64,000 nucleotides of DNA, taken from Streptomyces griseomycini (GTDB lineage Bacteria; Actinomycetota; Actinomycetes; Streptomycetales; Streptomycetaceae). The stretch lies in NCBI RefSeq assembly GCF_014203535.1, contig NZ_JACHJI010000010.1, positions 1 through 64,000 of the forward strand. Reading direction: 5' to 3'. The notes under the pieces are model-generated. The model made no database searches. It was not told the DNA's origin and was given only the letters and a program-made list of their open reading frames with translations. Position 1 is the stretch's first letter, and the number at the start of each line of letters is the position of its first letter. Position numbers and translations under genes: made by a program. Positions 54,012 through 62,282 of this stretch are shown here, one piece after another.

Positions 54012-55139
54012 TCACGCGGTCGTGCAGGCGGTGCCGTTCAGGCTGAAGCCGGCCGGCTGCGCGAAGGTGCCGCCGTAGGTTCCCTGGAACCCGAAGCTCT
54101 GGCTCCCGCCGGGCGCGATCCGCGTGTTGTTGTCCAGCCCGCTCGCCGTGACCGCGCCCGAGGAGGGGGTGACGGACGCGTTCCAGGCGTGGGTGACGCG
54201 CTGCCCGGAGGGCAGGGTGAAGGCGAGTTTCCAGCCCTCGACGGCGGACGGACCGGTGTTCCTCACGGTGACGTTCGCGGTGAAGCCGCCCTGCCAGACG
54301 TTCGTGGCGTACGACACCGTGCACGCCGCCGGGCCACCGGGCTCCCCGGGGCTGCCGCCGCCGATGTCGACGGTCGAGGAGAAGGAGTTCACCGCGAGCC
54401 CCGCACCGTTCTGCCAGGGTTCGAAGCCCGCCTGAATGCTCGTCAGGTACCAGTCGTTCTGCGCCATGCCGCGCGCGACGGTCTCCCGGACGAAGTCCAT
54501 GACGTCGAAGCTCCAGCTGCTGATCGCCGACGGGGCGACGAACGACAGCACGTCGTTGGAGCCGTTGCTGCCCGACCACACCTGCCAGGTGCGCCCGCCC
54601 ACGGTGGCCGTGCCGACCTGGGAGCCGATCGGCTGGATCGGACCCACCTTGTTGAACCAGATCATGATCTCGGTCCGGTTCACGCCGTCGGTCCGGGGCG
54701 TCGGGTCCAGCCAGATGTCGTACGAGGCGTTGTACACGGCGTTGCTGACGTAGCCGTAGGAGATGCTGCTGGGCGCGCCGGAGATCTCGCTGATCCGTGC
54801 CGGGAGGTCGGTGCCCGGCGAGCAGTTGGTGTAGTGGCAGCCGTTGAAGACCGACGGGTACGACTTCGGGGCGCCGTTGGTCGGCACCGAGCCGTCGGCC
54901 TGCGTCAGGCGGAAGCCGGTGTCCGTGGCGGTGACGCACTGGGTGGCGCTGGTGCCCCAGCGGTTGTTCTGGACGACGTAGCGCCCCTGGATGGTGGTCG
55001 ATCCGTATTGTTCGCAAATCGTGGTGTCAGCCTGGGCCGGCGCCGTCGCGGTCACCAGCGCCGCGACCGTGGCGAGGGCGGTGAGCAGCGTTGCGAACAG
55101 GCCGCGTACGGCGCGGGTTCGGTGCGGTAACCGTCGCAT
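54012..55139 (-). CDS. celB: GH12 endoglucanase with CBM2
   Basis: A 375-residue secreted endo-beta-1,4-glucanase. Signal peptide to about APAQA (residue 36). The GH12 domain (about 37-260) begins DTTICEQYGSTTIQGRYVVQ. Its nucleophile Glu is in RTEIMIWFNKVGP and the acid/base Glu in QAGFEPWQNGAGLAV. A short Gly/Pro linker leads to a CBM2 (CTVSYATNVWQGGFTANVTV). It is very like Streptomyces CelB. ATG 55139 follows GGAGAGG. A perfect CebR box lies 66 bases upstream, indicating cellobiose/cellotriose-dependent derepression. Confidence 0.93.
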   Translation of the reverse strand: MRRLPHRTRAVRGLFATLLTALATVAALVTATAPAQADTTICEQYGSTTIQGRYVVQNNRWGTSATQCVTATDTGFRLTQADGSVPTNGAPKSYPSVFNGCHYTNCSPGTDLPARISEISGAPSSISYGYVSNAVYNASYDIWLDPTPRTDGVNRTEIMIWFNKVGPIQPIGSQVGTATVGGRTWQVWSGSNGSNDVLSFVAPSAISSWSFDVMDFVRETVARGMAQNDWYLTSIQAGFEPWQNGAGLAVNSFSSTVDIGGGSPGEPGGPAACTVSYATNVWQGGFTANVTVRNTGPSAVEGWKLAFTLPSGQRVTHAWNASVTPSSGAVTASGLDNNTRIAPGGSQSFGFQGTYGGTFAQPAGFSLNGTACTTA

Positions 55140-55204
55140 GCGGGGGGACCTCTCCAAGAGGGTGCGGGGGCCGACCGGCGGGAGCACTTTTCCCTCCCCA
55201 ACGA

Positions 55205-55218
55205 TGGGAGCGCTCCCA
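55205..55218. promoter_or_regulatory. Perfect CebR operator
   Basis: TGGGAGCGCTCCCA, the known binding palindrome of the cellulose-utilisation repressor CebR, flanked to give a 16-base perfect palindrome. It lies upstream of the GH12 gene. Confidence 0.92.
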
Positions 55219-55457
55219 TCAACCGGTTCGAACGGGACTGTAGAAGGCATACATGTCCCTGACAAGACTGTGGGCGCGGAAGTGTCGAAGAGAATTCGAA
55301 GGCGCAGGTCAGACGGGGTGATCCGCGAAGGAGGATTTCTCGGGAACGCTCCGAAACATTCGGGGTCGGCGTGGTCCGCGAACCGGGCGGCAGGGGACGG
55401 GCCCGGCATGGTGGGTGCTGCCTGGCGCGGTGGTCGTCAAGAGGAAGGGGACCGGGC

Positions 55458-55820
55458 GTGCCGGAGCGGCTGGAGGAACTGTCGGATCAGGAGTTGCGGG
55501 GCGTCGTCGCGGTCTGCGACGACCTGGAGCCGGGGCGGAGGCACCGAACTCGACCGTCACCACGGGGTGATCACGTCGGCGGCGGCCCCGAGGGCGCGAC
55601 CGCCCTCCCCGTCCCGGCCGGCACCCGGGCGGTCTTCACCACCTCGGGGCCGGCCCCGGAGGCCGTCCGGTACCTGTGGCGGGACGTGCTCACGCAGCGG
55701 TTCCCGTCGCACCCGTACCGCAACCGCCCCGGCCCTGAGGTCCTGCGCGTCCGCCGGTCGCCGGACGGCGCCGGGGCCGACGCCGAACTGTGGCTTCCGG
55801 TGGAGCGGGAGCAGGGCTGA
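55458..55820 (+). CDS. GyrI/AraC effector-binding-domain-like small protein
   Basis: A 120-residue protein. The C-terminal two-thirds reads LPVPAGTRAVFTTSGPAPEA, VRYLWRDVLTQRFPSHPY and ADAELWLPVEREQ, the pattern of GyrI-like small-molecule-binding domains (VPAGxYAVFxHxG ... WLP ... EIYLPVE). The N-terminus PERLEELSDQELRGVVAV is helical, without a DNA-binding motif. GTG 55458 follows AAGGGG about seven bases upstream. It may bind a drug-like ligand. Two hairpins follow. Confidence 0.65.
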   Translation: MPERLEELSDQELRGVVAVCDDLEPGRRHRTRPSPRGDHVGGGPEGATALPVPAGTRAVFTTSGPAPEAVRYLWRDVLTQRFPSHPYRNRPGPEVLRVRRSPDGAGADAELWLPVEREQG

Positions 55821-55838
55821 ACCGAGCACCGGGGAAGC

Positions 55839-55863
55839 TTGTCGTCCGTGACGGACGACAAGA
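55839..55863. terminator. Hairpin after the GyrI-like gene
   Basis: CTTGTCGTCCGT pairs with ACGGACGACAAG, separated by a single base. It starts 19 bases after the stop. Confidence 0.7.
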
Positions 55864-55982
55864 CCCGGGTCGTGCCGCGGGGGCTCCGGCCGGAACCAGG
55901 ACCTGCGGGCATCGGGGCGGGGTGGGCGCGTTCCGGGGGACGGCGGCGTACGCCTTGCGCCCGGGCGGGCCCGGCGGCAGCA

Positions 55983-56022
55983 CGGCGGGGCGGGTCATCC
56001 GATCGGTTGACCCGCCCCGCCG
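55983..56022. terminator. Second hairpin upstream of the two-component system
   Basis: A 15-base stem CGGCGGGGCGGGTCA / TGACCCGCCCCGCCG with a ten-base loop. It could insulate the sensor-kinase operon from upstream transcription or attenuate it. Confidence 0.7.
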
Positions 56023-56098
56023 TGGACGGCGGCGACAATGAAGGTGTTCGTCCAGTCCGGCGCACAGCCCACGAGGTCGGCGGAAGGAGGCGTGCCCG

Positions 56099-57292
56099 AT
56101 GCCGGAGCCGTACGACCCGGACGCCCGGTGGCTCGGCGCCGTGATGCACGCGGCGTTCTTCCTGCTGCTCGGCGGGGCCCTGGCCCGGTTCCTGATCAAT
56201 CACCCGGGCGAGCCGCGCACTCCGTGGATCGTCGCCCTGTCCGCCGCACTGGCCCTGCTGCACCTGCTCGGTCCGGTGCTCGGCGGTCCGGGGGCGCGGC
56301 CCACCCGGCGGCGGTCGGCCTGGCTGGGGCCGGTCGTCGTGGTGTGGATGGTGCTCGTCGTCCTCGCGCCCAGCTTCTCCTGGTGCGCCGTGCCGCTGTT
56401 CTACACCGGTCTGCGCACCCTGCCGGTCCGGGCGGCGCTCGTCCTGGTCACCGTGTTGACCGCGCTCGTCGTCGCGGCGCAGCTGCGGATGGCCGGACGC
56501 TTCGACCCGAACCTGCTGCTGGCGCCGCCGGCCGTCGCCGCCGTCGCGGCGGGCGTGTTCCTGCAGACCGAGCGGCAGACGGCCCGGCAGCGCGCCCTGA
56601 TCGACGACCTGATCCGCACCCGTCGCGAACTCGCCGCCTCCGAGCGCCGCGAGGGCACCCTCGCCGAACGGCAGCGGCTGTCCACGGAGATCCACGACAC
56701 CCTGGCCCAGGGCCTGTCCAGCCAGCGGATGCTGCTCCAGGCCGCCGAACGGGTGTGGGAGTCCGACCCGGACAAGGCGCGCGACCACGTCCGGTCCGCC
56801 GCTTCGGTCACCGAGCACAACCTCGCCGAGGCCCGCCGCTTCGTGCACGACCTCGCCCCGGCCGACCTGGCCCGCGGCGGCGGTCTGGCGCCGGCGCTGC
56901 GGGCGCTGGCCGAGCGGGAGGGCGGCGAACACCTCACCGTCCGCGTCCACGTCGACGACGGCGGGCGGGCCCCGCTGCTGCCGGACCGCGTCCAGTCGGC
57001 GCTGCTGCGCATCGCGCAGGGCGCCCTGGCCAACGTCCGCGAGCACGCGTCCGCCGGCACGGCCACCCTCACCCTCACCCTCCTCGACGACCAGGTCCTG
57101 CTGGACATCGGTGACGACGGCCGCGGCTTCGACCCGGCCGCGCTGCCCGACCGTCCGGCCGGGGTGCGCGGCCACGGCCTGCCCGCGATGCGGGCCCGGC
57201 TGCGGCAGCTCGGCGGCACACTGACCGTGGAGTCCGCACCGGGCGAGGGCACCGTCCTGTCCGCCGCCGTCCCTCTGGAAGGCCCTCGATGA
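56099..57292 (+). CDS. NarL-type sensor histidine kinase
   Basis: A 397-residue membrane sensor. Four or five hydrophobic segments span about residues 14-155, with no large extracellular domain. The HisKA_3 dimerisation box is RQRLSTEIHDTLAQGLSSQR with phosphorylated His199. The HATPase domain has ALLRIAQGALANVREHASAG (N box), VLLDIGDDGRGFDP (G1) and GVRGHGLPAMRARLRQLGG (G2). GGAAGGAGG precedes ATG 56099. Its stop overlaps the response-regulator start, so both are co-translated. Confidence 0.92.
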   Translation: MPEPYDPDARWLGAVMHAAFFLLLGGALARFLINHPGEPRTPWIVALSAALALLHLLGPVLGGPGARPTRRRSAWLGPVVVVWMVLVVLAPSFSWCAVPLFYTGLRTLPVRAALVLVTVLTALVVAAQLRMAGRFDPNLLLAPPAVAAVAAGVFLQTERQTARQRALIDDLIRTRRELAASERREGTLAERQRLSTEIHDTLAQGLSSQRMLLQAAERVWESDPDKARDHVRSAASVTEHNLAEARRFVHDLAPADLARGGGLAPALRALAEREGGEHLTVRVHVDDGGRAPLLPDRVQSALLRIAQGALANVREHASAGTATLTLTLLDDQVLLDIGDDGRGFDPAALPDRPAGVRGHGLPAMRARLRQLGGTLTVESAPGEGTVLSAAVPLEGPR

Positions 57293-57939
57293 CCGTCCCC
57301 GACTCCGGCTCCGCCGCGGTGCGCATCCTGGTCTGCGACGACCACGTCGTCGTCCGCGCCGGACTGCTCGCCCTGCTCGACAGCGCCCCGGGCATCGAGG
57401 TGGCCGGCGAGGCGGGCACCGGGGAGGAGGCCCTGGCGCTGGCCGCCAGGCTGCGGCCGGACGTGGTGCTGATGGACCTCCAGCTCGGCGAGGGCATCGA
57501 CGGCGTGGAGACCACCCGCCGCCTCACCGCCGCGCCCGGCGCCGCCCCGCACGTCCTGGTGCTGACGACGTACGACACGGACGCCGACATCACCCGCGCC
57601 ATCGAGGCCGGTGCCACCGGCTACCTGCTGAAGGCGGAACGCCCCGAGGAGCTGTTCGCCGCCATCCACGCCGCCGCGCGGGGCCGTACGGTGCTCTCCC
57701 CGCCGGTCGCCAGCCGGGTCATGGCCAACATGCGCAGCCCGCGGCCCTCCCTCACCGACCGTGAACGCGACATCCTCGCCCACCTCTCCCTCGGCCTCGG
57801 CAACCGGGAGATCGCCCGGGCCCTGTTCATCAGCGAGGCCACGGTCAAGACCCATCTGCGCCGCATCTACGACAAGCTGGGCGTCGACACCCGCGCGGGC
57901 GCGGTCGCGGTGGCGAAGGAGCAACGGCTGCTGCCGTGA
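57289..57939 (+). CDS. LuxR/NarL-family response regulator
   Basis: A 216-residue partner of the kinase. Receiver domain: ILVCDDHVVVRAGLLALLD, phospho-acceptor Asp63 in VVLMDLQLGEGIDG, and Lys in GYLLKAERPEE. C-terminal LuxR helix-turn-helix: LTDRERDILAHLSLGLGNRE then IARALFISEATVKTHLRRIY. ATG 57289 overlaps the kinase stop (ATGA). Targets unknown; the nearest downstream gene is a convergent transporter. Confidence 0.93.
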   Translation: MTVPDSGSAAVRILVCDDHVVVRAGLLALLDSAPGIEVAGEAGTGEEALALAARLRPDVVLMDLQLGEGIDGVETTRRLTAAPGAAPHVLVLTTYDTDADITRAIEAGATGYLLKAERPEELFAAIHAAARGRTVLSPPVASRVMANMRSPRPSLTDRERDILAHLSLGLGNREIARALFISEATVKTHLRRIYDKLGVDTRAGAVAVAKEQRLLP

Positions 57940-57972
57940 CCCCGTCGCGATCGAGCGGTACGGGCCGGCACG

Positions 57973-58007
57973 GGCACCGGCGCCGTCAGAACTTCGGCGC
58001 CGGTGCC
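57973..58007. terminator. Bidirectional hairpin between response regulator and MHS transporter
   Basis: GGCACCGGCGCCG (57973-57985) pairs with CGGCGCCGGTGCC (57995-58007). The transporter's stop codon lies in the 9-base loop, so the hairpin overlaps the end of that gene. Confidence 0.75.
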
Positions 58008-59458
58008 TGCGCCCGCACCAGCTCGGCCGCCTCCTCCTGGGTCTGCACCGAGGGCGGCGAGCCCTCGAGCGGCCGCTGCGCGGTCTCCTTCATGCAGGCC
58101 ACCGCGACGACGCCGACCAGGGCCGCGGTCATCGCGTAGTACGCCGGCATCATGTCCGAGCCGGTCGCGCTGATGAGTGCGGTGACGACCAGCGGTGTGG
58201 TGCCGCCGAACAGCGACGCCGACAGGTTGTAGCCGACCGACAGGGAGCCGTAGCGGACCGGCGTCGGGAACATGGCCGGCAGCGCCGCCGACATGGTGCC
58301 GAGCAGGCAGACCAGCGACAGGCCGAGCATCAGCATGCCGGCCGAGACGGCGAGCGGACTGCCCTGCCGCACCAGCAGGAACACCGGGGCGGACAGGACG
58401 AAGAAGCCCAGCATGCCGGTCATCAGCAGGGGCCTGCGGCCGAACCGGTCGGACAGCCGGCCCACTTGGTTGATGATCGTCATCAGCACCACCATGGTGG
58501 CCACCAGGATCAGCAGACCGTGGGTCTCGGTGTAGTGCAGCTCGTCGGAGAGGTACGTCGGCATGTACGACAGCAGCATGTAGTCGGTGATGTTGTACGC
58601 CCCGACCAGCGCGATGCACAGCACCAGCGTTCGCCAGTGCCGCCGGAAGATCTTGGCGAGGTCGCCCCGGGCGGTGGTCTCCACCGCGTCCGCGGCCTCG
58701 GAGACGTGGACGTTGCCCTTCTCCAGCTTCAGGTACGCCGGGGTGTCGTCCAGCTTCAGCCGCAGGTAGATGCCGATGACGCCCAGCGGCCCGGCGACCA
58801 GGAACGGGATGCGCCAGCCCCAGGCGTCCATCGTGTCGGTGCCGAGCCAGGCGGTGAGCGCCGTCACCAGGCCCGCCGCGCCGGTGTACCCGGCCAGCGT
58901 CCCCAGTTCCAGGAAGCTGCCGAAGAAGCCCCGCCGCTTGTCGGGGGCGTACTCCGCGATGAAGGTGGAGGCGCCGCCGTACTCGCCGCCGGTGGAGAAC
59001 CCCTGGAGCAGCCGGAAGACGATCAGCAGCAGCGGCGACCAGAAGCCGACGGCCGCGTAGGTCGGGAGCATGCCGATCGCGGCGGTGCCGATCGCCATCA
59101 GGATCATCGTCAGCGCGAGGACCTGCTTGCGGCCGATCCTGTCGCCCATCGGCCCGAAGACCACACCGCCGAGCGGCCGCACCAGGAAGGCGACGGCGAA
59201 GGTGGCGAAGGACGACAGCAACTGCGCGGTCTCGCTCCCGGAGGGGAAGAAGACCCGGCCGATGGTGCCGGCCAGATAGGCGTAGATGCCGAAGTCGAAC
59301 CACTCCATGGCGTTGCCGAGCGAGGCCGCCTTCACAGCGCGCTTGACCGCCCGCTCGTCCGTCACCGTGATGTCCGACCGGCGCAGCCGCGGGTTCTGCC
59401 GGCGTCTGACGGCACGGAACAGGGCTGGGTGACGCTTGACCGCTGCGGAATCGGGCAC
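57986..59458 (-). CDS. MHS-family (ProP/KgtP-like) proton symporter
   Basis: A 490-residue twelve-helix major facilitator. Family blocks: SLGNAMEWFDFGIYAYLAG (MHS helix 1), MGDRIGRKQVLALTMILMA (motif A), RLLQGFSTGGEYGGASTFIA and GRLSDRFGRRPLLMTGM (repeat motif A). These import organic acids or osmolytes such as proline/betaine. GTG 59458 is a provisional start with a weak ribosome site; the frame upstream to 59605 has no family sequence. Convergent with the two-component genes. Confidence 0.88.
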   Translation of the reverse strand: MPDSAAVKRHPALFRAVRRRQNPRLRRSDITVTDERAVKRAVKAASLGNAMEWFDFGIYAYLAGTIGRVFFPSGSETAQLLSSFATFAVAFLVRPLGGVVFGPMGDRIGRKQVLALTMILMAIGTAAIGMLPTYAAVGFWSPLLLIVFRLLQGFSTGGEYGGASTFIAEYAPDKRRGFFGSFLELGTLAGYTGAAGLVTALTAWLGTDTMDAWGWRIPFLVAGPLGVIGIYLRLKLDDTPAYLKLEKGNVHVSEAADAVETTARGDLAKIFRRHWRTLVLCIALVGAYNITDYMLLSYMPTYLSDELHYTETHGLLILVATMVVLMTIINQVGRLSDRFGRRPLLMTGMLGFFVLSAPVFLLVRQGSPLAVSAGMLMLGLSLVCLLGTMSAALPAMFPTPVRYGSLSVGYNLSASLFGGTTPLVVTALISATGSDMMPAYYAMTAALVGVVAVACMKETAQRPLEGSPPSVQTQEEAAELVRAQAPAPKF

Positions 59459-59769
59459 GGGCCCGGTGTCGGTGGGGGACGTGGCTGCGTTCCTTTCCGG
59501 GGGCGTACCGCTCCGAACGGAACGTACCAGTGCCCGGGGGAGGCCGCCCGGCAGGACGCCGTCGGGGTGAGCGGTCACGGTTCCCGGGCCGAGGCACGGA
59601 GACACCGCGGCGGCACACCCGTTCTCGACGGTGATCGCCCTCGGTCGGCCCTCCCCCGTCCCTTCCGGCCGCCCTGACCGGAGAACCCGCCGACGGCCCC
59701 CGCCACAGCGACGGTGCCGGCCCGGACGGCGAACCCGCGGCGCTGCGGGACTTCCTGTCCGGCCACCGC

Positions 59770-60111
59770 ATGACCCGGCGGACGAAGCGCGAGGGCCCGG
59801 ACGCGGAGCAGCTGTCCCGCCGGTCGGTCCGGCCGTCGACGATGTCGCCGCTCGGCCTGGTGCGGCACCTCGCCGAGGTGGAACGGGACCGGCGCGACCG
59901 GATCAGCGACGGCGATCCGCCGCCGAAGCTGTACGGCGGGCGTGACGCCGGCCTCCACGGGGCCGTCGCCGAGCAGGCCGTGGCCGACGCCGCGTACAAG
60001 GACCGGGCCCCGCTCCGGGGGCTGATGGTGCACCGGATCGAGGAGTACGCCCGTCACCGCGGGCACGCCGACCTGCTGCGGGAGCGCGTCGACGGGCGGG
60101 TGGGCCGGTGA
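59770..60111 (+). CDS. DinB/DUF664-family protein, shortened
   Basis: A 113-residue frame with the DUF664 signature SRRSVRPSTMSPLGLVRHLA EVERDRRD and C-terminal LMVHRIEEYARHRGHADLLR ERVDG, which carry the metal-binding His residues. About 30 residues of the usual middle are missing, and the frame reads family-like sequence (EPAALRDFLSGHR) upstream of ATG 59770 without a clear start. It may be a trimmed but folded protein or a decaying gene. The family is mycothiol/bacillithiol-transferase-like. Confidence 0.5.
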   Translation: MTRRTKREGPDAEQLSRRSVRPSTMSPLGLVRHLAEVERDRRDRISDGDPPPKLYGGRDAGLHGAVAEQAVADAAYKDRAPLRGLMVHRIEEYARHRGHADLLRERVDGRVGR

Positions 60112-60131
60112 CGGGACCGGACGCCGTGCCC

Positions 60132-60180
60132 CGGCCCGCCGCCCCCGCCGCGGATCGTCTTCGCAGGCGGGGGGCGGGCC
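60132..60180. terminator. Imperfect hairpin between convergent genes
   Basis: GGCCCGCCGCCCCCGCC pairs imperfectly with GGCGGGGGGCGGGCC about 17 bases away, between the DUF664 frame and the convergent DinB-type gene. Confidence 0.5.
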
Positions 60181-60255
60181 TTCGGTGGCGGAACCTGAGG
60201 AAGGGGAGCACGAGCGGTCCGCCCCGGTCCGGGTCATGGGGCACGGGACGGCCGC

Positions 60256-60945
60256 TCACCCGAGGACGAGCGGGAGCCTCGCGGCGACATCGCCCAGCGC
60301 GGCCTTCTCCGCGTCGGTCGGCGTGCGGCGTCCGGTACCGATCAGCAACGCGTCCCGGTCGGAGAGCGAGGCGGGAAAGGACGCCCCGGCGATCTTCTCC
60401 AGCGACGCGCGTGCCGCTGCGAGGGTCTCGGCGGGCGGCCCGGCGGCCGACGGCAGGTGCGCGATCAGGTCCAGGTGGTGCAGGGTCCATTCGAGCACGT
60501 ACGCGGACAGGTAGTCGCCCGCGGTCAGCACCTCGCCGCGCGTGCTGACGCGGGCGGCCGGATCGGCGAGTCCGGCGGCGCGGCCCGCGGCGGAACCGAC
60601 GTCGTCGAGGTGGAACTTCAGCCACCGCGGCTCGCCGTAGGCGGCGGCCAGCCGGGGGATCAGCGCATCGAGCGGGTCCTCCCCGGTCGGGGGCTCGACG
60701 AGGTTCCAGTAGGTGACCGCGTCCACGGTCGGTTCGTCCTCGGCGGGGGTGACCAAGGTGATCAGGACGTCCTGGGCGTCGACGACCAGGTGGCACACCA
60801 GGTCCCGCACGAGCCAGCCGGAGCAGCCGGACGGCCGCTCGAAATCCTCGTCCGGGGTCTCCGCGACCGCCGTGCGCAATGCCGTCCAGGAGCGTGAGAA
60901 GAGATCCACCGCAGCACGGTAGTGCCGGGCCGGAACGGCGGACAA
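60256..60945 (-). CDS. Mycothiol-dependent maleylpyruvate-isomerase-family (DinB-type) protein
   Basis: A 229-residue four-helix protein. Opening ARHYRAAVDLFSRSWTALRT and CSGWLVRDLVCHLVVDAQDV (first metal His) match the TIGR03083/DinB_2 family, and SAYVLEWTLHHLDLIAHLPS supplies the second and third His. Such enzymes use mycothiol, the actinobacterial thiol, in isomerisation or conjugation. Substrate is unassigned. It is divergent from the CapA gene. Confidence 0.85.
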   Translation of the reverse strand: MSAVPARHYRAAVDLFSRSWTALRTAVAETPDEDFERPSGCSGWLVRDLVCHLVVDAQDVLITLVTPAEDEPTVDAVTYWNLVEPPTGEDPLDALIPRLAAAYGEPRWLKFHLDDVGSAAGRAAGLADPAARVSTRGEVLTAGDYLSAYVLEWTLHHLDLIAHLPSAAGPPAETLAAARASLEKIAGASFPASLSDRDALLIGTGRRTPTDAEKAALGDVAARLPLVLG

Positions 60946-61061
60946 GGCCGGAGCGGACCTGTCGGCCCGGGGCGTGCTCCGCGGGCGGCACGGCGGCGGT
61001 CCTCCCGGTCCCGGGAGGGTCCCGCGCCCTCGTGGCGGGCGGAAGCTCTTACCGTGGGAGT

Positions 61062-62189
61062 ATGACCAGCGGCGGTGTGGTCACGCTGTTCCTGTGCGGC
61101 GACGTGATGCTCGGGCGCGGCGTCGATCAGATCCTCGAGCGGCCCGGCGATCCCGCGCTGCGGGAGGACTACGTCACGGACGCCCGGTCCTACGTGCGCA
61201 TGGCCGAGTCGGTCAACGGCCCGATCCCGGCCCCCGTGCCCCCGTCCTGGCCGTGGGGTGAGGCACTCCGGCTGCTGGAGGCGGCCGACCCGGACGTCCG
61301 GATCGTCAATCTCGAGACGTCCGTCACGCGCAGTGACGCGTTCGCCCCCGGCAAGGGGGTTCACTACCGCATGCATCCGGCCAACGTGCCCGCCCTCACC
61401 GCGGCCCGGCCCCACGTCTGCGTCCTGGCCAACAACCACGTGCTGGACTTCGGCCGGGCGGGCCTGGAGGAGACGCTGGACACCCTCGCCGGCGCGGGCC
61501 TGCGGGTGGCGGGCGCCGGGCGGAGCGACGACGAGGCGTACGGGCCGGTGGCCGTCCCCGTCGGAACCGGCGGCCGGGTCCTCGTCCTCGCCCTCGGAGC
61601 GAGTTCCAGCGGCATCCCGCCCGGCTGGGCGGCGACCGCCGCCCGGCCGGGCGTCGCCCACGTCCCCGACCTGTCGGCCGCCACGGCCGACGCGGTGGTG
61701 CGGCGCGTCCGGCGGGCCAAGCGTGCGGGCGACATCGTGGTCGTGTCCGTGCACTGGGGTTCCAACTGGGGGTATCGCGTCCCCCGCGAGCAGACCCGTT
61801 TCGCGCACGCCCTGGTGGACGGCGGCGTCGACCTCGTCCACGGGCACTCCTCGCACCACCCCCGCCCCCTCGAGGTGCACCGGCGGAGGCTGGTCCTGCA
61901 CGGCTGCGGCGACTTCATCGACGACTACGAGGGCATCGGCGGTCACGAGGAGTACCGTGACGACCTCCGGCTCGCCTACTTCGTCACGGTGGCGGCGGAC
62001 ACCGGCCGGTTCGTCGGCCTGCGCATGGTGCCCCTGCGTTCCCGGCGCATGCGGCTGGAGCCCGCCCCGTACCGGGACGCCTCCTGGATGCACGCGACCC
62101 TCGACCGGGTCAGCGCCGGCGTGCGCCCGGTCCTCGAGCCCGACGGCACGCTCTCGCTGAGGCCGCCCGCCGCGGGGGCCGGCTCGTGA
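61062..62189 (+). CDS. CapA-family metallophosphatase-like protein
   Basis: A 375-residue protein of the CapA/PgsA (poly-gamma-glutamate) group. Metal-ligand motifs in order: LFLCGDVMLGRGVDQ, RIVNLETSVTR, VCVLANNHVLDFGR, VVVSVHWGSNWGYRV and HGHSSHHPRPLEV. There is no signal peptide or membrane anchor and no capB/capC neighbours, so capsule synthesis is unlikely; a phosphoesterase role is possible. ATG 61062 begins the conserved region with GGGAG close upstream. Confidence 0.87.
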   Translation: MTSGGVVTLFLCGDVMLGRGVDQILERPGDPALREDYVTDARSYVRMAESVNGPIPAPVPPSWPWGEALRLLEAADPDVRIVNLETSVTRSDAFAPGKGVHYRMHPANVPALTAARPHVCVLANNHVLDFGRAGLEETLDTLAGAGLRVAGAGRSDDEAYGPVAVPVGTGGRVLVLALGASSSGIPPGWAATAARPGVAHVPDLSAATADAVVRRVRRAKRAGDIVVVSVHWGSNWGYRVPREQTRFAHALVDGGVDLVHGHSSHHPRPLEVHRRRLVLHGCGDFIDDYEGIGGHEEYRDDLRLAYFVTVAADTGRFVGLRMVPLRSRRMRLEPAPYRDASWMHATLDRVSAGVRPVLEPDGTLSLRPPAAGAGS

Positions 62190-62282
62190 ACCGCTGGTTC
62201 CGGCCGACGCCGCTCCGTGCGGCCGGGCCGGGCGGGAGGGTGCCCGGCCCCGGAGCTCCCCTCGGCGGCGAACTGTCCGCCG

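Noticed and set aside
61062..62189. Poly-gamma-glutamate capsule gene
   Set aside because: No capB/capC partners, signal peptide or membrane anchor.
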